Shown here: positions 55,201 to 63,952 of the stretch, piece after piece
Numbering within the stretch: the stretch's first letter is position 1
Layout: every line of letters starts with the position of its first letter
From: Zelonia costaricensis
Taxonomy: Eukaryota > Euglenozoa > Kinetoplastea > Trypanosomatida > Trypanosomatidae
Assembly (NCBI GenBank): GCA_030849075.1
Contig: JASAOO010003450.1
Location: 1 to 64,000 of the forward strand
Length of the DNA stretch: 64,000 nt
Direction of reading: 5' to 3'
Notes under the pieces: model-generated
Databases searched by the model: none
Told to the model about the DNA's origin: nothing
What the model saw: the letters and a program-made list of their open reading frames with translations, nothing else
Program-made: the position numbers and the translations under genes

Positions 55201-58200
55201 TGCTCCTTTAGCGGCATGTTCATGTCGTCGACGAGGATGATGAACTTGCGGTTCAGCGGCGCACCCCACACCTGCGGGGACGCGCGCTTGCGCACCTCGA
55301 ACTTGGAGAAGATCAGGTCCTGTGTCTGGTTCGCGCTCGTGCGAGCCGAGAAGGTGAAGAAGATCGGCGTGCACTCCTTTGGCATCTCCTGCATCAGCAG
55401 CTGCCGCATCAGCACCGTCTTGCCCGTGCCAGTGGGGCCGCAGCACAGGGTGTGGTAGGAGTGCTCGAGCAGAATGCGGTTGACGTACTTGTAGCGCGCC
55501 ACGTCGGCCGTCGGCACGATGATGTCCGAGAAGTTCGTCTGCGTGACCTGCGCCGTGAAGGGTGGCAGTCGCTCCGTCCAGGCAATCCAGCGCCGCTCCT
55601 CCGGCAGGAACTGGTAGTCTTGCAGGCACCCGATGACGGGCAGCTCGATGTTGACGTTGCGCAGGCGCAGCTCGTCGCGCAGAAACTTGTCGAAGCGCTG
55701 CCGGCTCGGCCGATCGCCCGTGGCGCCGAAGGACCAGACAATCGAGAAGATGAGGAGGTGCAGGTGCACCTCGCGCAGGAGGTCGAGCTTGTCCTGCGGC
55801 ACCTCGTACGTGCGCGTCGGCGTGTACGGCGTCATGAAGCAGTCGAAGAGGTTGAAGCAGGAGACGACGAGGTTTGGCCAGCTTGACGGGCTGTACTCGA
55901 CCACCTCCGTATGGACGAAGTTGATGAGGGAGACGAAGAGCTGCTCGCAAAGCTCCTGCAGGTGCTCCTTGTACGGCTCCATCGTGGCGGGAAGGCGGTA
56001 CTGCTGCCAGCTGCGAATGAAGTTGCGCACACCGATGCAGGTGTTCGGCTCGAGGTAGATCATGCCGGCGCGCGAGACGGTGGCCGGCGAGGCGACAGCG
56101 AGGTCCTCGACCTCGAACCAGCAGTTCATGTACTGCGTCATGGCAATGATCTCGCCCGAGATGAGACACAGCTTCTTGTTCTCGTCCAGCACGGTGTTCA
56201 TCGACTCGATCCACAGCGCGTCGACCGGGCCGTCGAAGATGATCCACTGGCGCGCGTCACTCGTGTCGCGGGCGGCGATGCGGAAGATCTCGCCGATGAT
56301 GCCGTCGCGCCACTCGCCCGTCGCCTCGTCGAAGCCGCCGTACAGCTGAGTCATCGTGATGGACTTTGGGTTGAGGCAGTACGTCTTGACCTCCGCAAAG
56401 CGCGTGTTCTTCTGCTCCTTGCGCAGCTGCGTCATGGCGGCCTGCAGCACGCGCGTCGCGCACGTTTTGCCGCCCATTGTCGGCCCCACAGACATCTGCC
56501 CGTGCCGCAGCACGCTCATCTCGTACAGCTGGACGCACTTCTTGAGGAACATCTCGGTCGGCTGCAACTCCATCTTCGACGCCTGCGCCTCCAGCGCGGT
56601 GAGAAAGTCGCCGTAGTTGGCCGGCGTCAGCTGCACGCCGGGGAAGAGGTCGCTGATGATGCCGTCGAAGAGCAGCAGGTCCTCCTCGAGGAACTTGGGC
56701 GCGTTGGAGTCGCGCAGTGCGCGCAGCAGCAGCACGTCCTCGGCCTCGTCGGGGTTCTCGCGCTTCATGAGGCCGGCGGCGGAGATGACGGTGTTGACGG
56801 CGCGCATGCCGAAGTCGTAGTGATCCTGCGAGGACAGCTGCTCAGAGCTGAGCCGGAAGGTCGCCACCATCTTCTGCGCCAGCTTGCGCGAGTCGGAGTA
56901 GCCGAAGGAGAAGAGGCGGATCTCCGCAATCATGGCGTAGTCGGGCACCATGCACGCGACGGGGCGGAAGAGCACCTTGAGGTTGTCCGGCAGCTCCGTG
57001 CGGCCGGCGTAGCCGGGGTTCATCGTGATGAACACGGAGTACGACGGGTCGACCACGATCTCGGTCCCCTCGAAGGGAATGCGGTACTGCCGGGTGCGGG
57101 CGGCCTCCTGCAGCGACGACACCTGCTGCGCCACGACAGAGAGCACCTCGACGTCGATGCGGTTGAACTCGTCGAAGCAGGCCCACGCGCCGGCCTGCGC
57201 CAGGCCCTTGAAGAACTTGCCCATCGACGCGTACGTCATGCCCTCCTGGCAGTTGAAGACGACGCACTGCTTCGCCACGGCCTTGGCCAGGTCCTTCACC
57301 GTCTCCGTCTTGCCCGTCCCGGCCGGACCCGCCGGGGCGCCGCCGAGAAACATGTGCATCGCCCCGGTGAGGGTGAGGTAGATGCGGTCCGTCAGCGGAG
57401 TGATGACGAGGCGGGTCGTGTTGCCGAGGTACTCGCCGCCGTAGCGGAACTGCGCCTCGACCTGGCGCAGGAAGCAGTCGTTGTTCTCCCAGTAGCTGCG
57501 CAGCTGCGACACCCACTCAAAGGCGTAGATGCTGTCCACGCCGCTGTGGGCCAGCTGTTCGACAATGTCGCGCGCGTGCACCTCAATCGTGATGAGGCCG
57601 CTGAGGTTCATGCGCTGCAGATTCGTCAGCGGCTGCCGCACCGTCTCGACCAGCATCATCAGGTTCTTCTGCGCCGTCTCCACGTACGGGGCCAGCGAGC
57701 CGTGCTCCTGCAGCGAAACCTCGCACTCGTGCGTCCACATAATCTGGTTCACGGCGATCGCGACCTGCCCCGGCGCCTTGAGCACAAAGTCCTGCCGCTT
57801 CATCGTTGCCGAGTCCTTGACGCCCGCCTCGAGCTGCGCCCGAATCGAGATCTTCATCATGTGCTCCACCTCCGTCAGCCAGTTCTCGACGTACTTGCGC
57901 GGCAGCACCGACTGCGCAAACGGGATGTACTCGTCCATCTGCGAGTACATGCCGAACATCTCGTTGTCGGGGCTGCGCATGTCGATGCGGGCGATGTTCT
58001 CGAAGAGCTTGCGGAACTGAGGCTGGATCTTCTGCGGGTCGCGCGCCTCGGACAGGATCGTCAGCAGCTCGTCGTCGGACAAGAAGTAGAAGCGCGCGAA
58101 GGAGGCGCGCTTGTTCTCGAGGTACTGGTTCAGGCCTCGCTCAACCACTTCGAGGGTGTCGTTGTTTTCCTTCAGCAGCTCGAGGCACCGCTCCGTCGTC

Positions 58201-61200
58201 GTGCAGAACTTCATCGTCTGCCCCACCTCGTTCGCCTTGCCCGTCAAGAACTTCCAGTTCTTGTTGACCAGCTGGAAGCGCTTGTACTCGCTGGGCAGCT
58301 GGCGCGAGATGTCCTCGGACTGGAAGATCGGCTCGAGGTAGAGCCACGACTTCTGACACCGCAGCCACGCATCCAGCACATCCTGCACGAGCTTCAACGA
58401 CACCTCCCACTTGGCGATCTCGTCCCCGAACAGCTGCTTGAACGGCGAGAAGGAGAGGCTCTGCGTGAGCAGGGTCTGGTCGTCCAGCTTCTCCTGCGTC
58501 TGGTCCACAACGTCCTTGGCGATGATGAAGCAGCCGGTCGCCTTGTAGGGCAGCACCCCCATCCGCATCTCCTGCCACTCCGCCTTCATCTTCGCCAGCG
58601 CGTTTTCGATGTGGAACTCGCGCGACGCGATTTCGGAAATGCGCATCAGCACCTCGTTCTGGGCCGAGAGGTTCAGCCGCACCACGTCATCGAGAGTGTG
58701 CAGCGTCACACCAGGCTCGACGTCGCGGCCCAGCTCCTTGGAGAGCTGGGCCCAATGCCGCGGCTGCATCCCCTCCATCCGCAGGTACTTGATCGTCGGC
58801 ACCAGCGGGCGGAACTGCTGGACGTTGTCGCGCGTCCGCTCCGCCACCTGCACCAGCTCCGGCGTCAGCTGCGGGTTGCGGATGCACGTGTTCATGATGC
58901 GCAGCGTGTCGGCGACCGTCTGCTCCACCTCATCGGCGCGGATGTCGGTGAAGTTAACCTGGTGCCACGTCCTCAGCACCGTGCTCCAGCTCGCCGACGT
59001 CAGCCAGAGCGCCCCGTACGGCTCAAAGTCGGTGGCCAGCTGGTGCACGGCAGAGTAGTCCGTCTTCTCAATGTTGAAGAGCGACTCGTGCGTGTTGAAG
59101 GTGTTCGCCTGGCTGCGCAGCTGGGCAATCTTCTCCTGCACTCGCGTCACGTCCTCGGCGATCTCCGCCATGCGGGCAACGTTGCGGTGCTGATGGTAGC
59201 CCTCGACAATCTTCTGCATCCGCTCCACCTCCTTCTCGAAGAGGTCCTGCGAGCGGTTCATCGAGGCCAGCAGGCACCGCTTCGTCTCCTCCAGCTCCTC
59301 GACGCGCTCATTGACGGCGTCGTCGAGGCGGCCCGGCCAGCTGATGGCCTTCCACTTCTTGTTGAACTCCTCCTCCGAGAGGGCGCGCTGGAAGCCGTTG
59401 AGAAGCTCATGAATCTCCTTCGCCTCCTCGATGGCCGCCTCAAGGTCGACGGCGCGCTCCGGGATCGACTTGATGAAGTCCTTCGTCGCGACCACCTCCT
59501 CCGGCGTCTCTGTCGGTCGCCGCAGCGTCGCGTGCAGCTCGCTGTACCGCTCGCTCACCTCCACCTCCTTCTGCAGCGCCCGGGCCGCCATCACGTCGAG
59601 CACCCGCGAGGCACCCATCGCGCACTTCTTCGACAGCACGCGGCGCAGCTCGCCGCAGTCGATGCGCACAAGACCGAGGTCGACTGCAATGGGAATGCCA
59701 TCGAGCACCTGCTGCTGCAGGCTCAGAAACCGCTGCACCTCTGCCTCGACGCCGCGCGTGTTGGGGAAGCGCTCGTTGAAGCTGGCCATGTACGCGTCCA
59801 CGTCGAGCTCGATGATGGCGTCAAAAGGGGTGTACGTCTCCTTGTACGTCTCCATGGACACCGCCACGCGGTCGAGCACCGCGTCCAGGCGCGTGACCCA
59901 CGACCGCGCCAAAGCGCAGCCCGTGTCCGGCACCTCGAGGAAGGCCGTCGTCGGGTCGTACAGGAAGTCGAAGAGGACCCGCTCCACCGTGCGCAGGGTG
60001 CTGTGCTGCGTCAGGCACCGCTTTATGAGGCCGCGCAGTGAGGCGCGCATCGTCTCCACCGAGCAGCTGTAGCCCAGCCGTGTGTTTGGCTTCTTCTTCT
60101 TCGCTGTTGCGGCGGCAGTGGGCGTGCCGGGGGCCGTCCCGGGCTCCTCATCCGCGTCGTCGTGGTCCGCGGCCTCGCCCGCCACTTCCTCCCCCGACGG
60201 GGGCGGCGGCGATGGCGTTGTCGGGGCCGCCGTGCACTGCAGCACGACGACGAGCAGCGGCGGCAGCGGGTACGGCGGTGGCACGAGGAAGCCGGCCGTG
60301 ACGCGCGCGTCCGCGCCGAACGGCGACTGGGGTGTCGGGTGGGCGCCGCGCACAACTTCGACGTCCGACATGCCGGACACCGTCACCGCGTTGTCGCCGG
60401 CGTGCTCGATGAAGCGGACGAAGGCTTCGAGGGATCCGATGAGGTAGTGCTGCAGGGTGTCCTGCATGTGCAGCTGGAGCTGGCGCAGGTAGCGCTCCGT
60501 CGTGCAGCCGGCGTAGGCATTGACATCGAAGTGGTGCAAGTGCACGGGGTTGCTAACGGGCATCGCGCTCAGCGTGCGCTTCACCATCTCGGCTGTCGGG
60601 GTCAGCCAGTGGTCGCGCGCGTGCAGGAAGGACTCCCGTGTGGCGGCCGTCTCGATCTCCTCCAGCTCGGTGAGGCTCAGCGGCCGCTTCATCTCCGCCG
60701 TCGAGTACAGCACAAAGACGCATCGCGGCAGCATTGCGTCGTTGGCCTGGCACACCGCGCGGGTCAGGGCCGTGAGGACGGGCGAGGCGTTCCAGAAGCA
60801 CTGCTGCCGAAACGCCGTCACCGTCGCCGCGAACCGTTCGCCGCGGTTGGGCGGGACGCCGTAGAGCGGCACCGGCGCAGCGGCATCGTCTGCGAAGAGC
60901 GGCGATGCGGTCAGCGCTGCCGGCGACGTGGTGGCGGTGCCCATCAGCTGCGACAGGCCGCCGCCCTGCGTCATGGCACGGAAGAGGTCGGCGTTCATGA
61001 CTCGGCTGTACCCGGTGCGCGCCTCCTCCAGCACGCCGTCCACGTTGAGGTTCGACTCGCCCTCGACCAGCGCCGGCGTGCTCAGGGCAGCGGCCCGCAC
61101 TCGACGCGCCACGAGCGGGTCTAGCGCGGCGTACTCGTCGACCGGAATCGAGTCCACGTAGAGCTCCGTGCGAAGCGCTGCCTCGGCAACGCGGCGGCGC

Positions 61201-62153
61201 GCGTACGCGGCGGTGAAGCGGTCGGCAAACCGCGTCGGCAGCTCGGCGGCGAAGCAGACGAACACGCGCGGCAGTCCGCGCAGCGCGAGATCGTCGACCG
61301 TGCTGCCGTTGCCGCCGTGCGCGTCTTGGCGGTGCTTGTGTGGCGTGCGCACGTCCTTGGCGTCATCGCTCGGCACGGCGTAGTAGAGCTGCCGCTGTAC
61401 GTCCACCTCAACGACGCGCCCAGGCACCCACGCGCCGGCGCTCTGGTGCTGCCGCGGCTCCTGCCGCCAGTAGAGGCAGGGCATGCCGGCAGGCACAGCC
61501 GCGTCCACGCGCGCCGCCCAGTCGCCCACCTCGAGCTCCTCGTACCGGGCGGCGTCGTCGAAGGCCTCGAGCGGCAGCCACGTCGCGTAGTCGCCAGCAG
61601 CCGCGCGGACGGCGAGGCCGCTGTTGTACTCCGCCGCAGCAGCTGCAGCGCCGCCGGCACCGCTGCCGCTGTACAGCCCGTCCGCCGCCCCGAGCTGCGC
61701 GGCCCGCTCCGAGAGCAACGCCAGCAGCGACGGCGCGGCGTCGATGCGCTGCCGCTTGCGCAGCAGCTGCTCACCGCGTGTGATCTCGCCACGCACCGTC
61801 ACCGTGGGAGCCATGACCTTCGGCTCCAGCTCCGGTGCGACCGGCGCAGTGGCGGGTGCCGAGGCGCGAACCTCCGACCTGCGTGCGGTGGAGCCGACAG
61901 ATGGGGTCGAGGTGCTCTCCGGCGACGCACTTGGTGCGCCGGTTTTCTTGAGCGGACGGCGGCCATGCAGCGTTCCAGACGACGGTGTCGATTCTCCGCG
62001 CCTCGTCGAGCCGGCTGCCGAACTTCCGGCCGCGGGTGGTGCGGGGGCGTGGGCTCGCTGAGGCGCACCCTGTTGCTGTTGCTGCAGTTGCTGCTCTTTG
62101 CCTGCCGCTTGAGCGCGGCGGAGGGCCAGAAGCTCCTCGTAAGATATAGACAT
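49248..62153 (-). CDS. axonemal inner-arm dynein heavy chain (single-headed DNAH3/7/12-like group)
   Basis: The open frame from the chosen ATG is 4301 residues, the size of a dynein heavy chain motor. P-loops of the AAA ring are clear: AAA1 GPAGTGKTET near 1612 with ACFDEFNR, AAA2 GPTMGGKT near 1892, AAA3 GPTGTGKT near 2242 with the sensor region DDMNMP, and AAA4 GVGGSGRQS near 2611. The coiled-coil stalk and microtubule-binding tip lie at about 2880-3160. The end (HWVRRGVALVCAL) is the conserved C-terminal dynein motif. The MGGKT form of AAA2 and NPKSITMTQLYG point to the single-headed inner-arm group; the exact paralogue is not settled. It powers flagellar bending. The N-terminal 115 or so residues are Gln/Ala/Ser/Pro low-complexity. 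The first AG after the upstream pyrimidine tract lies inside this region, so translation may start lower, for example at the Met at 61812-61814. Confidence 0.93.
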   Translation of the reverse strand: MSISYEELLALRRAQAAGKEQQLQQQQQGAPQRAHAPAPPAAGSSAAGSTRRGESTPSSGTLHGRRPLKKTGAPSASPESTSTPSVGSTARRSEVRASAPATAPVAPELEPKVMAPTVTVRGEITRGEQLLRKRQRIDAAPSLLALLSERAAQLGAADGLYSGSGAGGAAAAAAEYNSGLAVRAAAGDYATWLPLEAFDDAARYEELEVGDWAARVDAAVPAGMPCLYWRQEPRQHQSAGAWVPGRVVEVDVQRQLYYAVPSDDAKDVRTPHKHRQDAHGGNGSTVDDLALRGLPRVFVCFAAELPTRFADRFTAAYARRRVAEAALRTELYVDSIPVDEYAALDPLVARRVRAAALSTPALVEGESNLNVDGVLEEARTGYSRVMNADLFRAMTQGGGLSQLMGTATTSPAALTASPLFADDAAAPVPLYGVPPNRGERFAATVTAFRQQCFWNASPVLTALTRAVCQANDAMLPRCVFVLYSTAEMKRPLSLTELEEIETAATRESFLHARDHWLTPTAEMVKRTLSAMPVSNPVHLHHFDVNAYAGCTTERYLRQLQLHMQDTLQHYLIGSLEAFVRFIEHAGDNAVTVSGMSDVEVVRGAHPTPQSPFGADARVTAGFLVPPPYPLPPLLVVVLQCTAAPTTPSPPPPSGEEVAGEAADHDDADEEPGTAPGTPTAAATAKKKKPNTRLGYSCSVETMRASLRGLIKRCLTQHSTLRTVERVLFDFLYDPTTAFLEVPDTGCALARSWVTRLDAVLDRVAVSMETYKETYTPFDAIIELDVDAYMASFNERFPNTRGVEAEVQRFLSLQQQVLDGIPIAVDLGLVRIDCGELRRVLSKKCAMGASRVLDVMAARALQKEVEVSERYSELHATLRRPTETPEEVVATKDFIKSIPERAVDLEAAIEEAKEIHELLNGFQRALSEEEFNKKWKAISWPGRLDDAVNERVEELEETKRCLLASMNRSQDLFEKEVERMQKIVEGYHQHRNVARMAEIAEDVTRVQEKIAQLRSQANTFNTHESLFNIEKTDYSAVHQLATDFEPYGALWLTSASWSTVLRTWHQVNFTDIRADEVEQTVADTLRIMNTCIRNPQLTPELVQVAERTRDNVQQFRPLVPTIKYLRMEGMQPRHWAQLSKELGRDVEPGVTLHTLDDVVRLNLSAQNEVLMRISEIASREFHIENALAKMKAEWQEMRMGVLPYKATGCFIIAKDVVDQTQEKLDDQTLLTQSLSFSPFKQLFGDEIAKWEVSLKLVQDVLDAWLRCQKSWLYLEPIFQSEDISRQLPSEYKRFQLVNKNWKFLTGKANEVGQTMKFCTTTERCLELLKENNDTLEVVERGLNQYLENKRASFARFYFLSDDELLTILSEARDPQKIQPQFRKLFENIARIDMRSPDNEMFGMYSQMDEYIPFAQSVLPRKYVENWLTEVEHMMKISIRAQLEAGVKDSATMKRQDFVLKAPGQVAIAVNQIMWTHECEVSLQEHGSLAPYVETAQKNLMMLVETVRQPLTNLQRMNLSGLITIEVHARDIVEQLAHSGVDSIYAFEWVSQLRSYWENNDCFLRQVEAQFRYGGEYLGNTTRLVITPLTDRIYLTLTGAMHMFLGGAPAGPAGTGKTETVKDLAKAVAKQCVVFNCQEGMTYASMGKFFKGLAQAGAWACFDEFNRIDVEVLSVVAQQVSSLQEAARTRQYRIPFEGTEIVVDPSYSVFITMNPGYAGRTELPDNLKVLFRPVACMVPDYAMIAEIRLFSFGYSDSRKLAQKMVATFRLSSEQLSSQDHYDFGMRAVNTVISAAGLMKRENPDEAEDVLLLRALRDSNAPKFLEEDLLLFDGIISDLFPGVQLTPANYGDFLTALEAQASKMELQPTEMFLKKCVQLYEMSVLRHGQMSVGPTMGGKTCATRVLQAAMTQLRKEQKNTRFAEVKTYCLNPKSITMTQLYGGFDEATGEWRDGIIGEIFRIAARDTSDARQWIIFDGPVDALWIESMNTVLDENKKLCLISGEIIAMTQYMNCWFEVEDLAVASPATVSRAGMIYLEPNTCIGVRNFIRSWQQYRLPATMEPYKEHLQELCEQLFVSLINFVHTEVVEYSPSSWPNLVVSCFNLFDCFMTPYTPTRTYEVPQDKLDLLREVHLHLLIFSIVWSFGATGDRPSRQRFDKFLRDELRLRNVNIELPVIGCLQDYQFLPEERRWIAWTERLPPFTAQVTQTNFSDIIVPTADVARYKYVNRILLEHSYHTLCCGPTGTGKTVLMRQLLMQEMPKECTPIFFTFSARTSANQTQDLIFSKFEVRKRASPQVWGAPLNRKFIILVDDMNMPLKEQYGAQPPIELLRQFMDYHGWYDCRTREFFSIVDVVLSGTMGPPGGGRHFITQRFLRHFHQIAFPEMEDDSMRRIFLSLLESYFTLFAEEVRSKLSSVVTASIEVFNVAVKELKPTPARPHYLFNLRDLAKVMDGLTNATPATVKTVPALVRLWLHEEMRTFQDRLTTDTDRTWFQELLGKQLQKHLKLTPAEVLERGDGAAGDGKGRKTATTADMASLLFVDFMGSKAEQRVYQEATDFNAVVKTLESQLQEYNQQCVGGRQLNLVMFSDAVQHVCRVARVLRKPNGHALLLGVGGSGRQSLSRLAAHLNEYELFQVEIAKGYTMNAWREDLKSVLQRVAFRNKQVLFLFTDTQIVYEAMLEDVNNLLNSGEVPNLFFGPELDDLLNAMRPVCVAEGLPVDKVTIFARFVRSCRMQLHISLCMSPLGEVFRSRLRMFPALVNCCTVDWFSAWPQQALSSVARNYFSTVPLLESEATAVEACTEVCVRVHVSVEAVSVRFLAETRRHNYVTPTSFLELLHTFRTLLETQTEKNQSTKDRFVNGLAKLRETEESVAGLQQTLSQSQPVLLEKNESIKALVAEMEVQTAEAEKTKKEAQKEQEAVATMQAECAAIEGAAQEQLSEALPELDRALESLKNLKSSQITEVAGYKAPTASVVMTMQGICILFQIKPQMRAANPMEEKKPDFWATAKEQLLNNPNQLLQRLIQYDKENIPDKLIQAVMPLVSSEDFTPKKIAGASQACAAMCQWTHAMVRFYEVNKKVLPLREKLAVAQQANQVAQQKLKEAETQLAEVAKRLADMQQRKEEAERELEELDQTVRKTALRLERAAMLIDGLAGEKRSWLQSVEHIDESAQYLMGDMLVAAGQIAYCGPFTSVYRQDLLEVWGKELDQRNILHSPQFSLYNTLQDAVETREWILNGLPMDTLSIENALFAKNARRWPLLIDPQTQGNRWIRRTYKESLEVVRASQKDLIKRVEFCIRAGRPVLLENVGEKIDASLNPLLERRTFMEGGTEMIRISDTPIPWNPKFKFFMTTKLPNPHYIPEVMVRVTLLNFFITPRGLEDQLLGVVVGQERKELEMRRSDLIQKNAAMKAALVNTQESILRKLKEVQGDVLDDVELIAYLNESKEKTQEITARVAEAEAAEVELTASREEYRPIAHHSSCLYFCCSTLSNVDPMYQYSLQWFVQLFITSIDQASRSDDLAQRLENLKEYFTYSFYQNVSRSLFEKHKLMFSFYLCVRLQDQRGQVDAAEFRFLLQGPALVAESADNPDPSWITPTTWNDWCYLGQHFAAFDGLKTHLGANLAHYQALFMSSAAHRQPMAGDWAARLTPMQHLMFLRCVRPDKLMEGVQDFVQADMGEKFIRPPPFDLITSFKDASPSVPLIFILSQGADPYDDWKRFADAQNMGKKLYDVSLGQGQGPRAERMMQEAMENGSWVLLQNCHLATSWMPTLERVVEAIAPTTHPSFRLWLTSMPNAHFPVAVLQNGVKMTNEPPKGMQANVSRSIAAYPADFLETCQKPAELKKLFFSMCFFHALLQERRKFGPLGWNIAYEFTTGDLACCQAQIKMFLDKYAEVPYTVIRELSGNIHYGGRVTDDWDRRTLNTLLERFVTPDVMTDNYPFSPHLQEYRSIPATSRQGYLDYVASWPLNTSPETFGLHENADITCARAETFETLQAIVLLQGDQSQAGGSSSSSAAAAATPDDTVKALAEAIQRKVAAPFELDQFRRKYPTKYDDSMNTVLVQEAIRFNRLVALLHQTLEQLPMAIRGEVVMSKELEEVYQALYNNQVPGLWSDKAYPSLKSLGAWVDDLVRRLAMVQEWYDHGHPNTYWISGFFFPQAFLTGILQNYARTMHISIDTISYDFEWVVTEPAAVSAPPEVGCYIHGMFMEGARFDPEKLTLAESMPKVLYEQAPMLWLRPVIDRVAPVSGVYNCPLYKTVRRAGTLSTTGHSTNYVLTAEIRTPPGADAKHWVRRGVALVCALST

Positions 62154-62255
62154 GGTGGTTGACAAAGGTGGGGGGAGGGGGGGAGGCGGAGGAGGACGGG
62201 GGGAGGAGGGGGCAAAGCGCACAGAAAAAAAGGGAAGAAAAAACGAGACGGACGC
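62136..62255 (-). promoter_or_regulatory. pyrimidine tract with first AG inside the dynein frame
   Basis: A long minus-strand pyrimidine tract spans about 62166-62255 just before the MSISYEELL start. No AG occurs between tract and ATG; the first is at 62136-62137, six codons inside the frame. Either the real acceptor lies further upstream (for example 62258-62259, poorly supported) or the annotated start is too early. Confidence 0.45.
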
Positions 62256-63433
62256 GACTGCCGTGCGATGTGCTTGCACAACCGCCGCTGTTCTAGGCGA
62301 CACACGTCAAGCGGGAATGAGCAGTGGTACGGCGGCCCAAAACGTCAAGCACTGTCTGGGGCTTGCTTTTGTGCCGCGGGGGGGGGTGCCGCCTGCACTT
62401 TATTCCACGTCCGACTGGGTGAGGGTGAGAGGACGAACAAAGCCGTTGTGGGGAGCTGGTGGCCGCGCAGACAGGAACAGTCAGACCAGCACAGAGGCTT
62501 GCTGCTTGTGCTCGTGGGTCACTAAAGATCCGGCGGGACTCTCGCGACTGCAACGCGACGAACACACAACGCCAGCGGAGGACGGTGAAGTACGTACATC
62601 GTGGGAGAGATGAAAAAGGAGGGCAGACGGAGAGAGTGGGCATCAGTGGCAAACACACATGTGCAGTGTTTTGGGCCTCCAGAAGGGCTCACGCCGCACG
62701 CTGCGGGACAGACAACGGGCAGCGTAGATCCAGCCCTCTCGGTGCTGCGTGGCCGCTTCCTACCACGCTGCGGCCCGCTCGGATCCTCGTATCGGGGGCG
62801 GAGGAGGAACGGGGGGAGGGGGTCTGGCTGGCGACGCGGCCCGTCTCGCCGCTTCACCCCGCTGCTCCACCTATAGTGAAGCACCCGAGGGGAGCAGCTC
62901 CCAGGGATCCCCTCAGTCCGGCACCGAGACGGCCCGTGAGACTCACCGCCACACTAAACGCCTTTCAACCCCCCTTCCCCTCCCCACCGAGGCAAGTGAG
63001 GTTTTGCGCAGGGCTCCCGCAGCCGGTCCATGGCCGTCAGTACAGGGCTCCCCTGTGCTGCCACCTCTTTTTGGTGTGTTTTTTGTTTTTTTTTTTAGTG
63101 TGACATGAAAAGAGAAAAAACAAACAAACAAAATAGAAACGGACGGAACTCGTGCAGGGCGATACCAAACACGCGCACAGCCACAGAGGCGTAGGCGGGG
63201 GTTGAGGGGGGGGTGCAGCACTGCAGCACTTGAAATGAAGCGCAGCGCTGACGCGCACGTGGGGCCACGGCACGCTCCCCCCCCCCTCCTCTGCCACGTC
63301 ACGAGGACGCCGCCGCTTTCTCGCGCAGGAGAACGCTGCGGTGCCACAGCCGACCATGTGCGTGTACCGGCAGCAAGAGGAGTAGAGGTGCGACCTGAAA
63401 CGACAAAGAGTCGCACATCGTCCCTCACTGCGC
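62154..63433. other. intergenic between RPS18 and dynein
   Basis: This is 1.28 kb comprising the RPS18 3'UTR and the dynein leader. It holds the tract noted above, a G run near 62381-62388, a T run (about 63082-63096) and C/G runs (about 63207-63213 and 63278-63287). No gene is supported. Confidence 0.55.
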
Positions 63434-63895
63434 TTACTTGCCGCGAGACACGCCGACGGTCTTGCCGTGGCGGCCGCTCGTGCACGTGTGCTGGCCGCGC
63501 ACGCGGAGACCGTACGCGTGGCGCACACCACGGTGCGCGCGCATCTTCTTCAGGCGCTCCAGGTCATCGCGCAGGCGGGTGTCCACCATCGAGCTCGTCA
63601 GGTGCTCCGTCTTGCCGGTCTTGGGGTCGCGCTGGCGGTTCAGGAACCAGTCCGGGATCTTGAACTTCGCGGGGTCGGCGATCACCTCGGCGATCTTGTC
63701 CAGCTCATCCGGCGTCAGCGTGCCGGCGCGGCGCTCCACATCGACGCCGGCCTTCTTGCACACCAGGTACGCGAAGCGGATGCCGACACCCTTCACCATG
63801 CGCAGCGCGAACGGCACCTTGCGCTTGCCCTCAACATTGGTGTTGAGGAGACGCACAATGTGCTGGAAGTGGTCGGGAAGCAGCGTCAGAGACAT
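63434..63895 (-). CDS. RPS18: 40S ribosomal protein S18 (uS13)
   Basis: The complete 153-residue product is the uS13 protein of the 40S head, which contacts the P-site tRNA and the intersubunit bridge. The usual family order is visible: [22 protein letters not shown] at 10-31, the helix-two-turn-helix part ([20 protein letters not shown]), then [17 protein letters not shown] near 78-95, and the basic C-terminal block [29 protein letters not shown]. Length equals that of other eukaryotic S18 proteins (about 152). The ATG is the first residue of the family and lies 27 nt after a predicted CAG acceptor. It is the most upstream gene of the window's unit. The next gene upstream is outside the window. 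Confidence 0.97.
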   Translation of the reverse strand: MSLTLLPDHFQHIVRLLNTNVEGKRKVPFALRMVKGVGIRFAYLVCKKAGVDVERRAGTLTPDELDKIAEVIADPAKFKIPDWFLNRQRDPKTGKTEHLTSSMVDTRLRDDLERLKKMRAHRGVRHAYGLRVRGQHTCTSGRHGKTVGVSRGK

Positions 63896-63922
63896 CGTTG
63901 CTTACGCTCTCCGTTGTTTTTT

Positions 63923-63952
63923 CTGGAGTGAAGCAAGACAGCGGCGAGGAGA
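63923..63952 (-). promoter_or_regulatory. predicted trans-splice acceptor, RPS18
   Basis: A pyrimidine-rich patch on the minus strand (about 63926-63952) precedes CAG with AG at 63923-63924; no other AG lies between it and the right edge of the window. The leader is 27 nt. Confidence 0.55.

Noticed and set aside
49086..55211. A 2041-codon open frame on the plus strand opposite dynein, and a 1376-codon one at 55911-60041
   Set aside because: They lie fully antisense to a certain dynein gene and read as Arg/Leu/His/Val-rich sequence without domains. GC-rich third positions of the real gene suppress stops in this antisense frame.
52708..56247. 1179-codon minus-strand frame overlapping dynein
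   Set aside because: Same strand as dynein but another frame; Arg/Ala/Gly-rich shadow with no domain. Dynein's own frame is continuous here, so it is not a frameshift.
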